NCBI GenBank assembly: GCA_951813085.1
Contig: OX638348.1
Location: 558,001 to 622,000, forward strand
DNA from: an uncultured Opitutaceae bacterium
GTDB taxonomy: Bacteria; Verrucomicrobiota; Verrucomicrobiia; Opitutales; Opitutaceae
Direction: 5' to 3'
Length of the DNA: 64,000 bases
Both the position numbers and the translations under genes were made by a program. This document shows positions 52,053-61,727 of this stretch, piece after piece (within the stretch, counting starts at the first letter, position 1; the number at the start of each line of letters is the position of its first letter). The notes under the pieces were generated by a model. It was not told where the DNA came from. It did no database searches and saw nothing but the letters and a program-made list of their open reading frames with translations.

Positions 52053-53310
52053 ATGAGGGCGCCATGGAAACTGCGGATGCGAATGGGATTGATGGGCTCG
52101 GTTCTCTTCGCTGTTTGCGCCGCCGCCGCTGCCGAGCGGGGATCGCCTTGGCCTGTTCATGTAATCGATTCGGGTATTAGCGGTCCCGATGGGGTGCGTC
52201 TTGGGGACGTAGATGGCGATGGCGATCAGGATGTGTCCGTGGGTTGGGAAGAGGATGGCACGACCCGGCTCTACTTAAATCCAGGCCCGGGAACTCAAGC
52301 CCGAGAGCGATGGGAAATGATCGAATGCGGCATCGCTCGAAACGTAGAGGATGCCATGATCATGGACGGGGATGGTCAGTTCGATGTGGTGAGTTGCACG
52401 GAAGGGGACGACAAGCAAATCAAGGTGCACTTCGCCCCGGACTCCGGCTCGTATTCAAAAAGCGCTGCCTGGAAAACGGATGCGTTTCCTAAATCGATGA
52501 CTGGGGATCGTCGCTGGATGTTCTCGATGCCGATGGATGTGAACGAAGATTGGACACTTGGATATCGTGGCGGGTGGCAAGAGCGAGGGCTCTCAGATCG
52601 CTTGGCTCGAAGCTCCTGCGCATGGAAAGCGGGACCTTTCTCGCTGGACCTATCACGAGCTGAGCGGGGCGGGTTGGATTATGTCGTTGATTGCCCATGA
52701 CATGGATGGCGATGGGGATCTAGATATCGTTACGTCCGATCGGAGAAAAGAGGGAGAGGCAATGGGATTGCGATGGCTTAGCAATCCAGGAATCCAAGGA
52801 AATCAGAGAGAGCCTTGGATAAGTCATTTTATCAGCCCAGAGGGTGATCACCCGGATTTTATCGATTTGGCGGATCTAGATGGCGACGGCGATGTGGACA
52901 TCGTGGCGCCCTGCAAGGATCCGAATCGCATTGACTGGTATGAGCGCATGGATGCCTCCGGCCTGAAATGGCGGGCCCATGAGATCGCGTTCCCTCAAAA
53001 CATGGGAATCAGCAAGGCAATCAAGATAGGGGACATGAATCTTGATGGGCAATTGGATCTAGCCCTGTCGTGCGCGTCCGCAGAAGGGCTGCGTTCTGGG
53101 GTCGTTTGGCTTGAGTTCGATTCAGACCCTAGAGAAACCCGATGGACGGCCCATGAAATATCAGGCCCTTCCGGCATCAAGTACGATCGTATCGAGCTGA
53201 TCGACTTGGACGGTGACGGGGATCTCGACCTTATGACGACGGAAGAGAATTTTGGTCCTCAAAGCAATGGGATGGGCGTCATTTGGTACGAAAATCCGGT
53301 ACGGCGCTGA
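52053..53310 (+). pseudogene. FG-GAP/VCBS-repeat secreted protein, frameshifted
   Basis: Begins with a signal peptide (MGLMGSVLFAVCAAAAAE) and FG-GAP/VCBS repeats (GDVDGDGDQD, IMDGDGQFD). An extra T at 52550-52551 then breaks the frame: DVNEDW continues into nonsense, while removing one T gives DVNEDGHLDIVAGG, exactly the expected calcium loop. The rest reads on to 53310 in the second frame with HDMDGDGDLD, DLDGDGDVD and DLDGDGDLD. Combined length about 418 aa, close to the intact FG-GAP lipoprotein at 12528. The N-terminal fragment could be made but would hold half the propeller. Located after tRNA-Arg. One-base error remains an alternative. Confidence 0.8.
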
Positions 53311-53491
53311 AGGAGGTTTGACGCTTCGATAGAAGCGTTAGAGAGGCGAGCGTCGTGTCGAAATCGGGCGGATCGAGGACTGGACGGCTCCAAAATCGCC
53401 TGATGGGTTGCCTTTACGCAATTTGCGCCAATGTTTTTACAATTAGTGCAGATTAATTGAGGGCGTCGCTCAGGCCTTCTTTTGCAATCTT

Positions 53492-53950
53492 ATGGATCAT
53501 TCATCAGTCGAATCCGCAATTCCGGACCCGGTTAGCCAGTTTTCCATTTTTACGGAGAACAAGGTGGGACGGCTGTCCGATCTGACGCGTCTTTTCACCG
53601 AGCAGGGGATCCATATCATGGCGATAACGACCCTGGATACGACGGACAGCGCGATTCTTCGCGTGGTGGTCGACGATCCAGATTCCGCCCGGACTCTACT
53701 GCGCGTCAACAATATCTCCTTTTCGGAAAGTCCGATCTTGGCAGTTGAAATCGCGGGCGAGCACGATATCGAGCGCGTGCTTATGGCCTTGCTCGAAACG
53801 GAGATGAACATTCATTACCTCTATTCGTTCGTTAGCCGCCCTATGGGGAGATCAGCGCTGGCGATGAGTATTGAGGATATGGATATAGCGATAGACATAT
53901 TGGGCGGCCGGAACCATAAAGTCTTGAGCCAACGCGATATTTCCCACTAA
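53492..53950 (+). CDS. Tandem ACT-domain protein
   Basis: Protein of 152 aa without signal peptide. Two ACT units: first about 14-80 (FSIFTENKVGRLSDLTRLFTE, the ligand-binding loop), second about 81-150 (LAVEIAGEHDIERVLMALLE). ACT domains bind amino acids and regulate biosynthetic enzymes; stand-alone tandem ACT proteins are common in Verrucomicrobiota and Planctomycetota near amino-acid metabolism genes. No enzyme partner is adjacent here. The intergenic region 53400-53490 is AT-rich with GTGCAGATTAAT before the start. It is followed 58 bp later by the adenylate-kinase-like gene. Confidence 0.85.
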   Translation: MDHSSVESAIPDPVSQFSIFTENKVGRLSDLTRLFTEQGIHIMAITTLDTTDSAILRVVVDDPDSARTLLRVNNISFSESPILAVEIAGEHDIERVLMALLETEMNIHYLYSFVSRPMGRSALAMSIEDMDIAIDILGGRNHKVLSQRDISH

Positions 53951-54008
53951 TCGAAGGGCTTTTCGATTTGACACTTTGAAGCGGAACGATACCCGTTTGC
54001 GATTTCCC

Positions 54009-55232
54009 ATGAAAGCCGAAAAACCTACAAAGAAGAGCAAAGCTCCTAATAATACCAATGGGAAGCACCAGGACCTGGAGGTGAAAGATGCTCAGATCAT
54101 CTTCAACACGGTTTGGGGTGAGCTCGAGGCGAAGTACGGGCGGGAACGCCTGCACTTTCCGAAGGAGATGATTCTGCTAGGCGGCGCACCCGGCGCGGGT
54201 AAAGGGACAAATACGCCGTTCATCATGGAAGCCCGAGGGCTTACCTGCGGCCCGATCGTGGTCAGCTCTTTGTTGGTTTCGCCGCAAATGCGGCAGCTCA
54301 AGGAGGCGGGCCAATTGGTGGGCGATACCGAGGTCGTTAAGATTCTTTTTGAAAAGATGCTCGAGCCAGAATATGAGGATGGCTGTATCCTTGACGGGTT
54401 TCCGCGTACGCTCGTGCAGGTGGAATGCATGAAGCTGCTCTATCACAAAATGCTGCAACTCCGTAGTGAATTTGACCATACAGAGCATCATCATAATTTT
54501 CGTCAGCCTATCGTGCATATTATGATGCTCTTTATTGACGAGAAGGAGAGCGTTGCCCGGCAATTGAATCGTGGTCGGGAAGTGCTTATTCACAATGAAG
54601 AGGTAGAACGAACCGGTATCGGCGAGTTGAGGGAGTATCGGGCCACCGACGCGGATCCAAAGGCTGCCCAGCGTCGGTACAAAGTTTTCAAGGAGCGTAC
54701 TTACGATGCTTTGCAGTCATTGAGGGAGGTGTTCCACTACCATTTCATAAATGCGCAAGGGTCCTTGCCTGAAGTCAGACAGAACATTGTAAAGGAGCTT
54801 CAGTACCAAAGTTCACTGGAGCTAGACCCGGCCACATTCGATTCGGTACGAATATTGCCCTTGGCCAGCGAAATCGTTTCCCATGCTCGTCAGGAACTCG
54901 TCAAGCGGCTAGATATATACGAATTCGAGCACAATGAGGAGTTTCATGCCGTTATCCGTTTCATAGAGGAAGACATCATGCCGATCGTCTTGCATCATGC
55001 GATTTCCGGTAGCGCTCATGTTAACTCGGAAAATCCTATTTTGGAAAGCCCGTTAGCTATGGCGATGCTGATCGATATTTTCTCGGAGAGAGGCTATCAC
55101 GCGACAATAGATCTGCATAAGATCGAGATTCCGCAACGATTCGATACTGCTACGGGTGAAATCGAATGCCGCATGAAACGCGTATGGAGAATACAGATAC
55201 AGTTTAGGGGCTCCGAGCTGAGGCGTGGATAG
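54009..55232 (+). CDS. Adenylate-kinase-like protein with long C-terminal extension
   Basis: Protein of 407 aa. After a Lys-rich N-terminus comes a nucleoside monophosphate kinase core: P-loop GGAPGAGKGT (about 58-67), then GDTEVVKILFEKM and DGFPRT (the NMP-binding signature of adenylate kinases), and LNRGREV for the LID-side Arg. An insert with HHH (TEHHHNFRQP) lies in the core. From about residue 270 to the end is a ~135-aa extension with no family I recognise (EEDIMPIVLHH, HATIDLHKIEIPQRF). Normal Adk is about 215 aa. It may be a divergent kinase with a regulatory domain. Start chosen at 54009 because the frame from 53976 overlaps the run-in. A bidirectional terminator follows. Confidence 0.75.
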   Translation: MKAEKPTKKSKAPNNTNGKHQDLEVKDAQIIFNTVWGELEAKYGRERLHFPKEMILLGGAPGAGKGTNTPFIMEARGLTCGPIVVSSLLVSPQMRQLKEAGQLVGDTEVVKILFEKMLEPEYEDGCILDGFPRTLVQVECMKLLYHKMLQLRSEFDHTEHHHNFRQPIVHIMMLFIDEKESVARQLNRGREVLIHNEEVERTGIGELREYRATDADPKAAQRRYKVFKERTYDALQSLREVFHYHFINAQGSLPEVRQNIVKELQYQSSLELDPATFDSVRILPLASEIVSHARQELVKRLDIYEFEHNEEFHAVIRFIEEDIMPIVLHHAISGSAHVNSENPILESPLAMAMLIDIFSERGYHATIDLHKIEIPQRFDTATGEIECRMKRVWRIQIQFRGSELRRG

Positions 55233-55244
55233 ATTTGGATTTAT

Positions 55245-55276
55245 AAAAAGGCGCGACCTGCAGGTCGCGCCTTTTT
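55245..55276. terminator. Bidirectional Rho-independent terminator
   Basis: Perfect inverted repeat: five A, GGCGCGACC, loop TGCA, GGTCGCGCC, five T. It lies between the convergent kinase-like gene (stop 55232) and the DUF4870 gene (stop 55297) and can end both. Confidence 0.93.
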
Positions 55277-55296
55277 GATGCAAAATTTCCGAGCGA

Positions 55297-55693
55297 TTAC
55301 TTGATCAAGCGAATCGTCGCGGGGTATCGATATCGGACCCCTTCGTTTGATTTCAACGCTGCGATAATGCCAAATATCATGACGTAAAGGCCGAGAAGAG
55401 GGAACAGGATTACGCCAATTCCTAACGTTACGATCGAGATGATAATTGCCGCAACCCAAGCGATGATGATTGTGATTTGAAAATTCAACGCTTTCTTGCC
55501 TTGATCATCGATAAATTCATCTTCGTCTTTTTTAACGAGCCAGAGGATGAGCGGGACTAAGATTGAGGTGAAATACTCCGAGGAGGTGGCAAAGCAGCGC
55601 CATCGTGCGCGCGTCTTTGCTGACTTCGCCGCTGGAGGAGCTGGTCTCCTGCGGGGTGTTTTCTTGAGGAGGGGGAGAAGACTCTTGTTCCAT
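55297..55693 (-). pseudogene. DUF4870 membrane protein, frameshifted
   Basis: From the ATG at 55693: a Pro/Glu/Ser-rich head, then SKDARTMALLCHLLGV, after which the frame goes wrong at the A-run 55571-55573 (T on the coding strand). Removing one T gives GVFTSILVPLILWLVKKDED and then EFIDDQGKKALNFQ, continuing to the C-terminal IAWVAAIIISIVTLGIGVIL and LLGLYVMIFGIIAAL. The whole is about 131 aa with three or four membrane segments, the typical DUF4870 layout. Only the last 63 residues remain open from an internal ATG. DUF4870 is of unknown function. Either a true +1 slip in a T-run or a base error. Confidence 0.78.
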
Positions 55694-55776
55694 GCCTCAC
55701 ATAATTGTCGATAGGATGGGTGGCGGCAAGCCGTAAGCGCAGAGATGCGTCTTCTGGATGGCTTGAGACGGTAGGT

Positions 55777-56406
55777 TTAATGGGCTAAGCGGCTGCCAAG
55801 CCGGATGTGCGTGTGATCGCGCAGGTACCGCTCAAGGCTATCGATAGCGCCCTTTACAGCGTCAGGATCGTCAGCCGTTTCCTGTGGTGGCTGGTTAAGC
55901 GTTCGAGCGACCGATGCTCGCTCATCGGTTGGCATTTGAGCGGCCCATTCCTCCTTAACGGGATAGCCTTCGTCACGGCAGTAGAGGTAGAGGCATTTCA
56001 AATAGATTGAGGCGGCATCCTTTCCTTGTTCCCAGGAATCGAGCCCTTTGGTCATTAAGGTAAAGATACCATCCAAATTTTCATTATGGGTCGGGTTGGA
56101 GAGGATGAGCTTGGCGAATCGGGCGGCGAACTCGAAAGCGCGATAGCGTTTCGCAAGCTCTGTTCGCCGGCGAATGATCTGAGCTTCCTTGAGAAAGCCC
56201 GATACGCTACCCGGCTTTAGTTCAATGCGGTATTCGCCTTCGTCGAAAAGATCGATTGCGGTCTGCGCTCCGGGTTTCGAAGAGCGCCGGACCAACACGT
56301 TCAATGCGCCGCGTTCGCTTGAAAGAATGCGATAGGAGATGAAACGGTCCCCTCGGGGCTCATATCCCAAAACAATGGCATGCGTGGCGATCTCGGGAGC
56401 GGGCAT
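55777..56406 (-). CDS. recO: DNA repair protein RecO-like
   Basis: Protein of 209 aa. The N-terminal ~75 aa resemble the RecO OB-fold (THAIVLGYEPRGDRFISYRILSSERG, then LVRRSS). A helical domain follows with FLKEAQIIRRRTELAKRYRAFEFAAR. The family loads RecA onto gapped DNA with RecR. The zinc-finger Cys set of some RecO proteins is absent here. Its ATG follows the stop of the DUF502 gene without a gap (TAG then ATG at 56409-56404), so the two are translationally linked. Other assignments are possible since only general features support RecO. Confidence 0.68.
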   Translation of the reverse strand: MPAPEIATHAIVLGYEPRGDRFISYRILSSERGALNVLVRRSSKPGAQTAIDLFDEGEYRIELKPGSVSGFLKEAQIIRRRTELAKRYRAFEFAARFAKLILSNPTHNENLDGIFTLMTKGLDSWEQGKDAASIYLKCLYLYCRDEGYPVKEEWAAQMPTDERASVARTLNQPPQETADDPDAVKGAIDSLERYLRDHTHIRLGSRLAH

Positions 56407-57069
56407 CTAGGGAGCGTCCGAAGGCTGCTCGATCGTCTTCACGTCTTCGGGCTTCCACTCGGGAGCCACCGCGCCGCCTGAGATGATGAATTTCATGCCT
56501 TCGCCCACTGACATATCTAATTCTCGAACATCTTCGACTGGCAGCATGACTAAAAATCCACTCGTCGGATTGGGGGTAGTGGGAACGAAGATGTTCCTTA
56601 GCGGCATGTCGATTTTGTTCCGGATTTCACCCTTGGAATTGCTAGTCAGAAATCCAATCGCGAAGGTCCCTTTTCTGGGAAACTCGATCAGCACCACCTT
56701 TTGGAAAACCGCTCGGTTTTGGGAGCTGAACGTTCCGATGATCTGCTTTACGGACGTGTAGACGGTATTGACTACGGGAAGATTGTTCAGGATGCGCTCG
56801 CCTATCGACCAGAGGTATTTGGCTACGAAGTATCGGGAGAGGAAACCGAGTAGGGTGACCAGGAATACAACGATCAAAGTGGCGGTTACATTCCAGAACA
56901 GCGCGAGCTTGGGATCGGAGACGACATCTCTGGGAATGAAAAAGAATACCTTTGTCTTGAAGCTGCCCCCGATTTTGAGGACGAGCCAATTGAATACGAA
57001 AAAGGTGATACCGAGCGGCGCAAGCAGCACGACTCCCGAAAGGAACGCTCTTCGAAACGATGATAGCAT
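56407..57069 (-). CDS. DUF502 membrane protein
   Basis: Protein of 220 aa with two long membrane segments near 8-28 and 57-80. A conserved DUF502 region follows: ERILNNLPVVNTVYTSVKQI, then VVLIEFPRKGTFAIGFLT and VPTTPNPTSGFLVMLP. The family is widespread in bacteria, with an unproven role in membrane organisation or transport. The last residues are Pro/Glu-rich. It is directly followed by recO-like with zero spacing. The divergent SNF2 gene begins about 130 bp upstream. Identification is firm; function unknown. Confidence 0.88.
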   Translation of the reverse strand: MLSSFRRAFLSGVVLLAPLGITFFVFNWLVLKIGGSFKTKVFFFIPRDVVSDPKLALFWNVTATLIVVFLVTLLGFLSRYFVAKYLWSIGERILNNLPVVNTVYTSVKQIIGTFSSQNRAVFQKVVLIEFPRKGTFAIGFLTSNSKGEIRNKIDMPLRNIFVPTTPNPTSGFLVMLPVEDVRELDMSVGEGMKFIISGGAVAPEWKPEDVKTIEQPSDAP

Positions 57070-57196
57070 ATTGCCTGCAGTATTTTCTCTTTTGCTCGTT
57101 TGGCGATGCTGAAAAGCGTCATTTTCGAATCTATTCTGACTTTTGATTGATTTGATTTGATCGAGCCTGTCCCAAGCGTTTTTTATGGAGAGTTAA

Positions 57197-59692
57197 ATGC
57201 AGTGGAAAGCCGCCAATAGACTGTACTCGAAACGTTCCCTGAGCCAATGGGTGAGCCGGCTCGAAAACGGGTGGGAGAACCGATTTCACGAAGAGGCCCT
57301 AAAGCGAGGTCGATCGCTCTACAGGAAGGGGAGGATACGTGAAATTTCGATTGGGGAGGCCGATGCGATCATGACTTGCAAGGTCGGAAAGCTAGAAAGC
57401 TATTCGGTCGTTGATTGGGAGAATGGGCATTTCGCGATTCGTTCTTCTACCTCCGATACCGTGTTTGCGGATGCGATCGCCGTGGCGGGCTTTCTTGAAA
57501 TGGAGGAGCTTATAGCAGACGAGGATCTGTCATTTTTGGACGATGACATCGAGAGCGAATCCAATCGAAGCGGCGAGGCCCAAGCGGATGAGAGCGAAAC
57601 GAACGCGACCTCTGAAGAGCTAGGAAAGCGGATGCTTCACTTGATATTGGACACGCACTATCAAGGATTGATATGCGAAGCGTATTGGATATCCGAGGAC
57701 GGGAAGAAGACGCCAGCCCTAGGTGGAGTGGATGGCGCTCCGAAAGCGGAAAGCGCGGATGAACGGGGGCGACTGATATCGTTAGCGGCCCGGGCGCGAA
57801 AGTCCCATTTCGTCTACTCCGAAGAATTTAATGGCTACTTGCTGAGGCATTTGACCGAGGTGCCGTACTTCGTAGGAAAGGTCTGGCCCTCTTGGAAGGA
57901 ATCTTACTCGACCGAAGAACGCGACAATGTATCCAATATTCGTGACGGCCTTACAGAGCTTACATTGGGGGCAAAGGCGAAGCTGGACAATAAGGGTCGT
58001 CTCAATGTGGAGTGGAAATTGGACGCAGGTTCTCTGACGCTTTCTGAGGAGCTGGCACGCAGCCTGTTGAATCACAGCGAGTCTCCTGCCTTGATTCCAG
58101 AGCTCGGTATCGTGACGCTTTCCCAAGAGTCGCGCGAATTGCTAGACCGTTGGGAGGACTTGAAGGCAGAGAAACCAAATGGCTTCCAACCGTATCAGCT
58201 CTTTTCGCTCTTTCCCGAGGGGAAAGGGAATGTGGATCTCGAGGACGAATTGGACCGTTGGCGAAGCGGCCTGCTCGACTCGGAATCGGACATGGACGAT
58301 CTACTCGATTGCCTGCGCCCTTATCAGCGCGAAGGGTCGCATTGGATGCGCCGCTTGCTCTCCAATGGATGCCATTGCTTGCTCGCGGATGAAATGGGGT
58401 TGGGCAAGACAGTCCAGGTGATTGCCTTGATGAAGGAAAGCTTGGAGGCCGGAAAAAAGGCGTTGATCGTTTGCCCGGCGAGCGTGGTCCCTGTTTGGGT
58501 GGCCGAATTCCAGAAATTCGCTCCTAGCGTAGCCGCTCGAAAGTATGGGGGCAAAAGCATGGAGAAGGAAACGGATGATTGGAGCGCTTTAGTAACAAGC
58601 TTTGCGTTGATGCGAAATCGAATCGATCATCTCAAGGAGCAGGAATTTGAATACGCGATTATAGACGAGGCCCAGTTCATCAAGAATCCCGATGCGAAAG
58701 TAACGCGCGCCGCCATGAGGTTGCGGGCCCGCAAGCGAGTCGCCTTGACGGGGACGCCGATCGAGAATCGTCCCTTGGACATTTGGCCTTCATTCCAGTT
58801 CTTGATGCCAGGGCTATTGGGAAGCCGCCGCCGATTCGAGGAGCGGCTGCAGGAAAACCCTGGACGGTTCAAAGCCCGGCTTCGAGCTCAGATCGCGCCA
58901 TTCATGTTACGTCGTACGAAATCGGAGGTGGCGCATGATTTGCCTGAAAAGATTATTATCGACCAGCAATGCCCGGTGACCGATTTGCAGTCTAAGGAGT
59001 ACGCGCGTATCTGCGCGACCGGTCTCCAACGATTCGGAAACAGTTTAGGGGATGCCTTGAAGGGGAATCGATTTGCGGCCTTGAGCTTGCTAACGCGACT
59101 ACGCCAGGCCAGTTGCGATCCTGACTTGCTGCCTTGGGTCAATGCGACCTTAGAGGATAGCGGCAAGCTGGTCGTTCTTCTGGAGAAGTTGATCGAAGTT
59201 TTGGGTACGGGACACAAGGTGGTCATATTCAGCCAGTTCGTTCGATTCCTTTCGCGCATACGGGAATTGATTGAAGCTTCATTTCCAAATCTTCCACTGC
59301 TCGAGCTGACGGGCTCAACCAGGGATCGTCAAAAACCCGTTGAGGGATTCCAGTCCACGAACGATACGGCTGCCATGCTCGTGAGCTTACGGGCGGGAGG
59401 ATCGGGAATCACGCTGAATGCGGCAGACTATGTTTTCCTAATGGACCCTTGGTGGAATCCAGCCGTGGAGAATCAGGCGATAGATCGCGTTCATCGTATC
59501 GGACAGAAGAATACCGTTTTCGTTTATCGCATGATTGCGCAGGGTACGATTGAGGAGCGCATCCAAGAGATGAAAGCGAACAAGCAGGAACTCTTCGAAA
59601 GCATTGTGACCAACAGCTCGACGGGGGCGGATGAGTTAGCCCGTCAATTCAAGTCGCTAGAAGCGCTTTTGATTTTGTCGCAGAACGATTGA
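57197..59692 (+). CDS. SNF2-family DEAD/DEAH-like helicase
   Basis: Protein of 831 aa. SNF2 ATPase motifs: Q-motif LRPYQREGSHWM, Walker A DEMGLGKT (about 398), DEAQ box (IIDEAQFIKN, about 488), LTGTPIENR, then the C-terminal helicase half with VIFSQFVRFL, LTGSTRDRQ and DRVHRIGQKNTVFVYRMI. The N-terminal ~370 aa start with a region resembling a SWIM-type module (LENGWENRFHEEALKRGRSLY) but without its zinc-binding Cys/His set. Bacterial SNF2 proteins act on DNA-protein complexes, as RapA does. A GGAGAG Shine-Dalgarno stands about 6 nt before the ATG. Divergent from DUF502. No DNA-modification or defence genes adjoin. Confidence 0.9.
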   Translation: MQWKAANRLYSKRSLSQWVSRLENGWENRFHEEALKRGRSLYRKGRIREISIGEADAIMTCKVGKLESYSVVDWENGHFAIRSSTSDTVFADAIAVAGFLEMEELIADEDLSFLDDDIESESNRSGEAQADESETNATSEELGKRMLHLILDTHYQGLICEAYWISEDGKKTPALGGVDGAPKAESADERGRLISLAARARKSHFVYSEEFNGYLLRHLTEVPYFVGKVWPSWKESYSTEERDNVSNIRDGLTELTLGAKAKLDNKGRLNVEWKLDAGSLTLSEELARSLLNHSESPALIPELGIVTLSQESRELLDRWEDLKAEKPNGFQPYQLFSLFPEGKGNVDLEDELDRWRSGLLDSESDMDDLLDCLRPYQREGSHWMRRLLSNGCHCLLADEMGLGKTVQVIALMKESLEAGKKALIVCPASVVPVWVAEFQKFAPSVAARKYGGKSMEKETDDWSALVTSFALMRNRIDHLKEQEFEYAIIDEAQFIKNPDAKVTRAAMRLRARKRVALTGTPIENRPLDIWPSFQFLMPGLLGSRRRFEERLQENPGRFKARLRAQIAPFMLRRTKSEVAHDLPEKIIIDQQCPVTDLQSKEYARICATGLQRFGNSLGDALKGNRFAALSLLTRLRQASCDPDLLPWVNATLEDSGKLVVLLEKLIEVLGTGHKVVIFSQFVRFLSRIRELIEASFPNLPLLELTGSTRDRQKPVEGFQSTNDTAAMLVSLRAGGSGITLNAADYVFLMDPWWNPAVENQAIDRVHRIGQKNTVFVYRMIAQGTIEERIQEMKANKQELFESIVTNSSTGADELARQFKSLEALLILSQND

Positions 59693-59787
59693 GAGACTCT
59701 GGATATTGTAGATACATGTGAGCAATGGCACTTGTTCTTGCCTACCGTCACGTGATCTTCAGGGTTGGTGGAGAACCTTATCTATAT

Positions 59788-61215
59788 ATGAAATACCTAT
59801 CGAATCGCCCTATATTGATCGGATTGCTCCTAGCGCTGGTCGCTCTTCCATTGGCTTCGTTCGCGAATGAGAAGCCCAACATCATCTTCATAATGGCCGA
59901 TGATTTAGGCTATGGCGATTTGGGTTGCTATGGCCAGGAACTCATAGAGACCCCGCACATCGATCGTCTGGCGGAGAATGGAATGCGGTTTACCGATTTC
60001 TATGCGGGCTCGACGGTTTGCGCTCCGTCGCGGTGCGTCCTGATGACGGGGCTGGACACGGGGCATTGCTATATTCGTGGCAATGGGAAAAACAATTTGC
60101 GTCCGGAGGATGTGACGGTGGCGGAATTGCTCAAGGCCGAGGGCTACGCGACCGGACAGGTAGGGAAGTGGGGCCTAGGTCATGAAGGTACTTCGGGAAT
60201 GCCGACCAATCAAGGATTCGACTTTTTCTACGGCTACATGGATCAGCATCACGCTCACTTGTTCTACCCGACGTTTATCCTGAAGAACGAAGACCGTGTC
60301 CCACTTAGGAATGTGGTGCCCAACGAGGGCGAATGGGGTCAGGGCGTCGCGTCGAAGAAAGTGGACTATACGCCCGCATTGATGGTGGATGAGACGCTCG
60401 GCTTCATCGATCGAAAGAAGGACGAGCCGTTCTTTCTCTACCTCTCTTACACGTTGCCGCACGCGAACAACGAAGCCTATCGCGATACGGGAGACGGGAC
60501 TGCGGTTCCCGATCTCGGCATCTATAAGGATAAGCCGTGGAGCAAGCAGGACAAAGGGCAAGCCGCCATGGTTACTTACTTGGATATGATGGTTGGCAAG
60601 GTGGTAGAGCGACTCGAGGAGCATGAAATCCTAGATAACACCGTTATATTCTTCACTTCCGACAACGGTCCTCATAGCGAAGCGGGAAATGATCCCCGTT
60701 TCTTCGATGCTAACGGGCCGGTGACGGGAATTAAGAGAACGCTGTACGACGGAGGAATTCGGGTTCCCATGATCGTTCAATGGCCCGGAAACGTTAAGGC
60801 GGGAACCACCACGTCCCTCATTTCAGGCGCAGTTGATTTCATGGCGACCGCCGTAGATATCGCGGGAGATGATCTGGAGATTCCAACAAATGGTATCAGT
60901 TTTTTGCCTACGTTGCTTGGAAAGAACCGGCAGCAAAAGAAGCATGACTACCTTTATTGGGAATTTTATGAGCAGGGTTCCAAGCAGGCGCTACGGACAG
61001 GGAAATACAAGGCAGTTAGGCGACCCATGATTACAGGTCCCATAGAAATTTACGATGTCACGGTAGATATCGCCGAGGAGAACGATCTTGCTAGCCAAAA
61101 GCCGGAATTGGTCTCGACGTTCGAGCGTATGTTTGCGGAAGCTCATACGCCTTCAGAATGGGAGTCGCGCGGCAATGTGAATACGCCAGAAATGGAGCGA
61201 ATCGAGATGCGGTAG
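59788..61215 (+). CDS. Exported S1 sulfatase, GKWG type
   Basis: Sulfatase of 475 aa with signal peptide PILIGLLLALVALPLASFAN. Motifs: ADDLGYGD (about 37-44), nucleophile CAPSR (Cys78) in STVCAPSRCVLMTG, GKWGLGHEG (Gly in place of the GKWH His), TLPHANN and SDNGPHSE, then RTLYDGGIRVP. The GKWG form is frequent in arylsulfatase A-like proteins of this phylum. The start at 59788 is chosen over 59725, which would add 21 residues with no signal character. It follows the helicase gene by 95 bp and is convergent with the cupin gene (stops 4 bp apart). Substrate unknown. Confidence 0.88.
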   Translation: MKYLSNRPILIGLLLALVALPLASFANEKPNIIFIMADDLGYGDLGCYGQELIETPHIDRLAENGMRFTDFYAGSTVCAPSRCVLMTGLDTGHCYIRGNGKNNLRPEDVTVAELLKAEGYATGQVGKWGLGHEGTSGMPTNQGFDFFYGYMDQHHAHLFYPTFILKNEDRVPLRNVVPNEGEWGQGVASKKVDYTPALMVDETLGFIDRKKDEPFFLYLSYTLPHANNEAYRDTGDGTAVPDLGIYKDKPWSKQDKGQAAMVTYLDMMVGKVVERLEEHEILDNTVIFFTSDNGPHSEAGNDPRFFDANGPVTGIKRTLYDGGIRVPMIVQWPGNVKAGTTTSLISGAVDFMATAVDIAGDDLEIPTNGISFLPTLLGKNRQQKKHDYLYWEFYEQGSKQALRTGKYKAVRRPMITGPIEIYDVTVDIAEENDLASQKPELVSTFERMFAEAHTPSEWESRGNVNTPEMERIEMR

Positions 61216-61219
61216 CGTC

Positions 61220-61564
61220 TCAATCGAACCACTCGTCCTCTGGGTCGAATTTTGGAATGGGGATATTTACGATTTTCATTTCCCCAATGGCGCGGTGCTT
61301 GCATCCGGGCCGTATCAAGACAGTGGACATGGGCTTGATCGGAAAGCGCTCGCCATCGAGTTCTATTTCGCCCTCGCCTTCGAGGACGAGGTAGATCTCG
61401 GTTAACCTCTTATGGTAGTGCGCAGCGGCATCGCTCTTTATATCTACCAAGTGAATTGAGGCGACTTGATTGTCGTCATCCATGAAGGCCCGACGGGATG
61501 TCCCGCAAGGGCAGGGAGTCGGCTCGATGTCGGAGAGGTGGGCGATCTTGTACCGTTTGCTCAT
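61220..61564 (-). CDS. Small cupin-domain protein
   Basis: Protein of 114 aa with one cupin fold. The first conserved motif has HYHKRLTEIYLVLEGEGE (His pair and Glu of the metal site); the second is PMSTVLIRPGCKHRAIG. A CPCG stretch lies near the N-terminus. Single-domain cupins bind a metal and may be sugar isomerases, dioxygenases or sensors; no specific activity can be named. Start at 61564; an ATG at 61597 would add 11 residues. Convergent with the sulfatase at 59788 and divergent from the one at 61728, suggesting a link with sugar metabolism only by position. Confidence 0.82.
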   Translation of the reverse strand: MSKRYKIAHLSDIEPTPCPCGTSRRAFMDDDNQVASIHLVDIKSDAAAHYHKRLTEIYLVLEGEGEIELDGERFPIKPMSTVLIRPGCKHRAIGEMKIVNIPIPKFDPEDEWFD

Positions 61565-61727
61565 AACTTTGTAGGGTCGATACTCTGGTTTACCCAATCA
61601 ATCGCAATCTCATTCGCTCGATTCGGCCGTGGCCACACCAGAGTTGATTGGATGGGGCGGGGCTTGTCTTGACGCGGTCGAGATTGGCAGTTCTTGTGAG
61701 AGCCGAAACTACCCTTATCCCGTTTGC

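Noticed and set aside
57197..59692. Defence island around the SNF2 helicase
   Set aside because: No methylase, nuclease or other defence gene adjoins; neighbours are DUF502, recO-like and a sulfatase.
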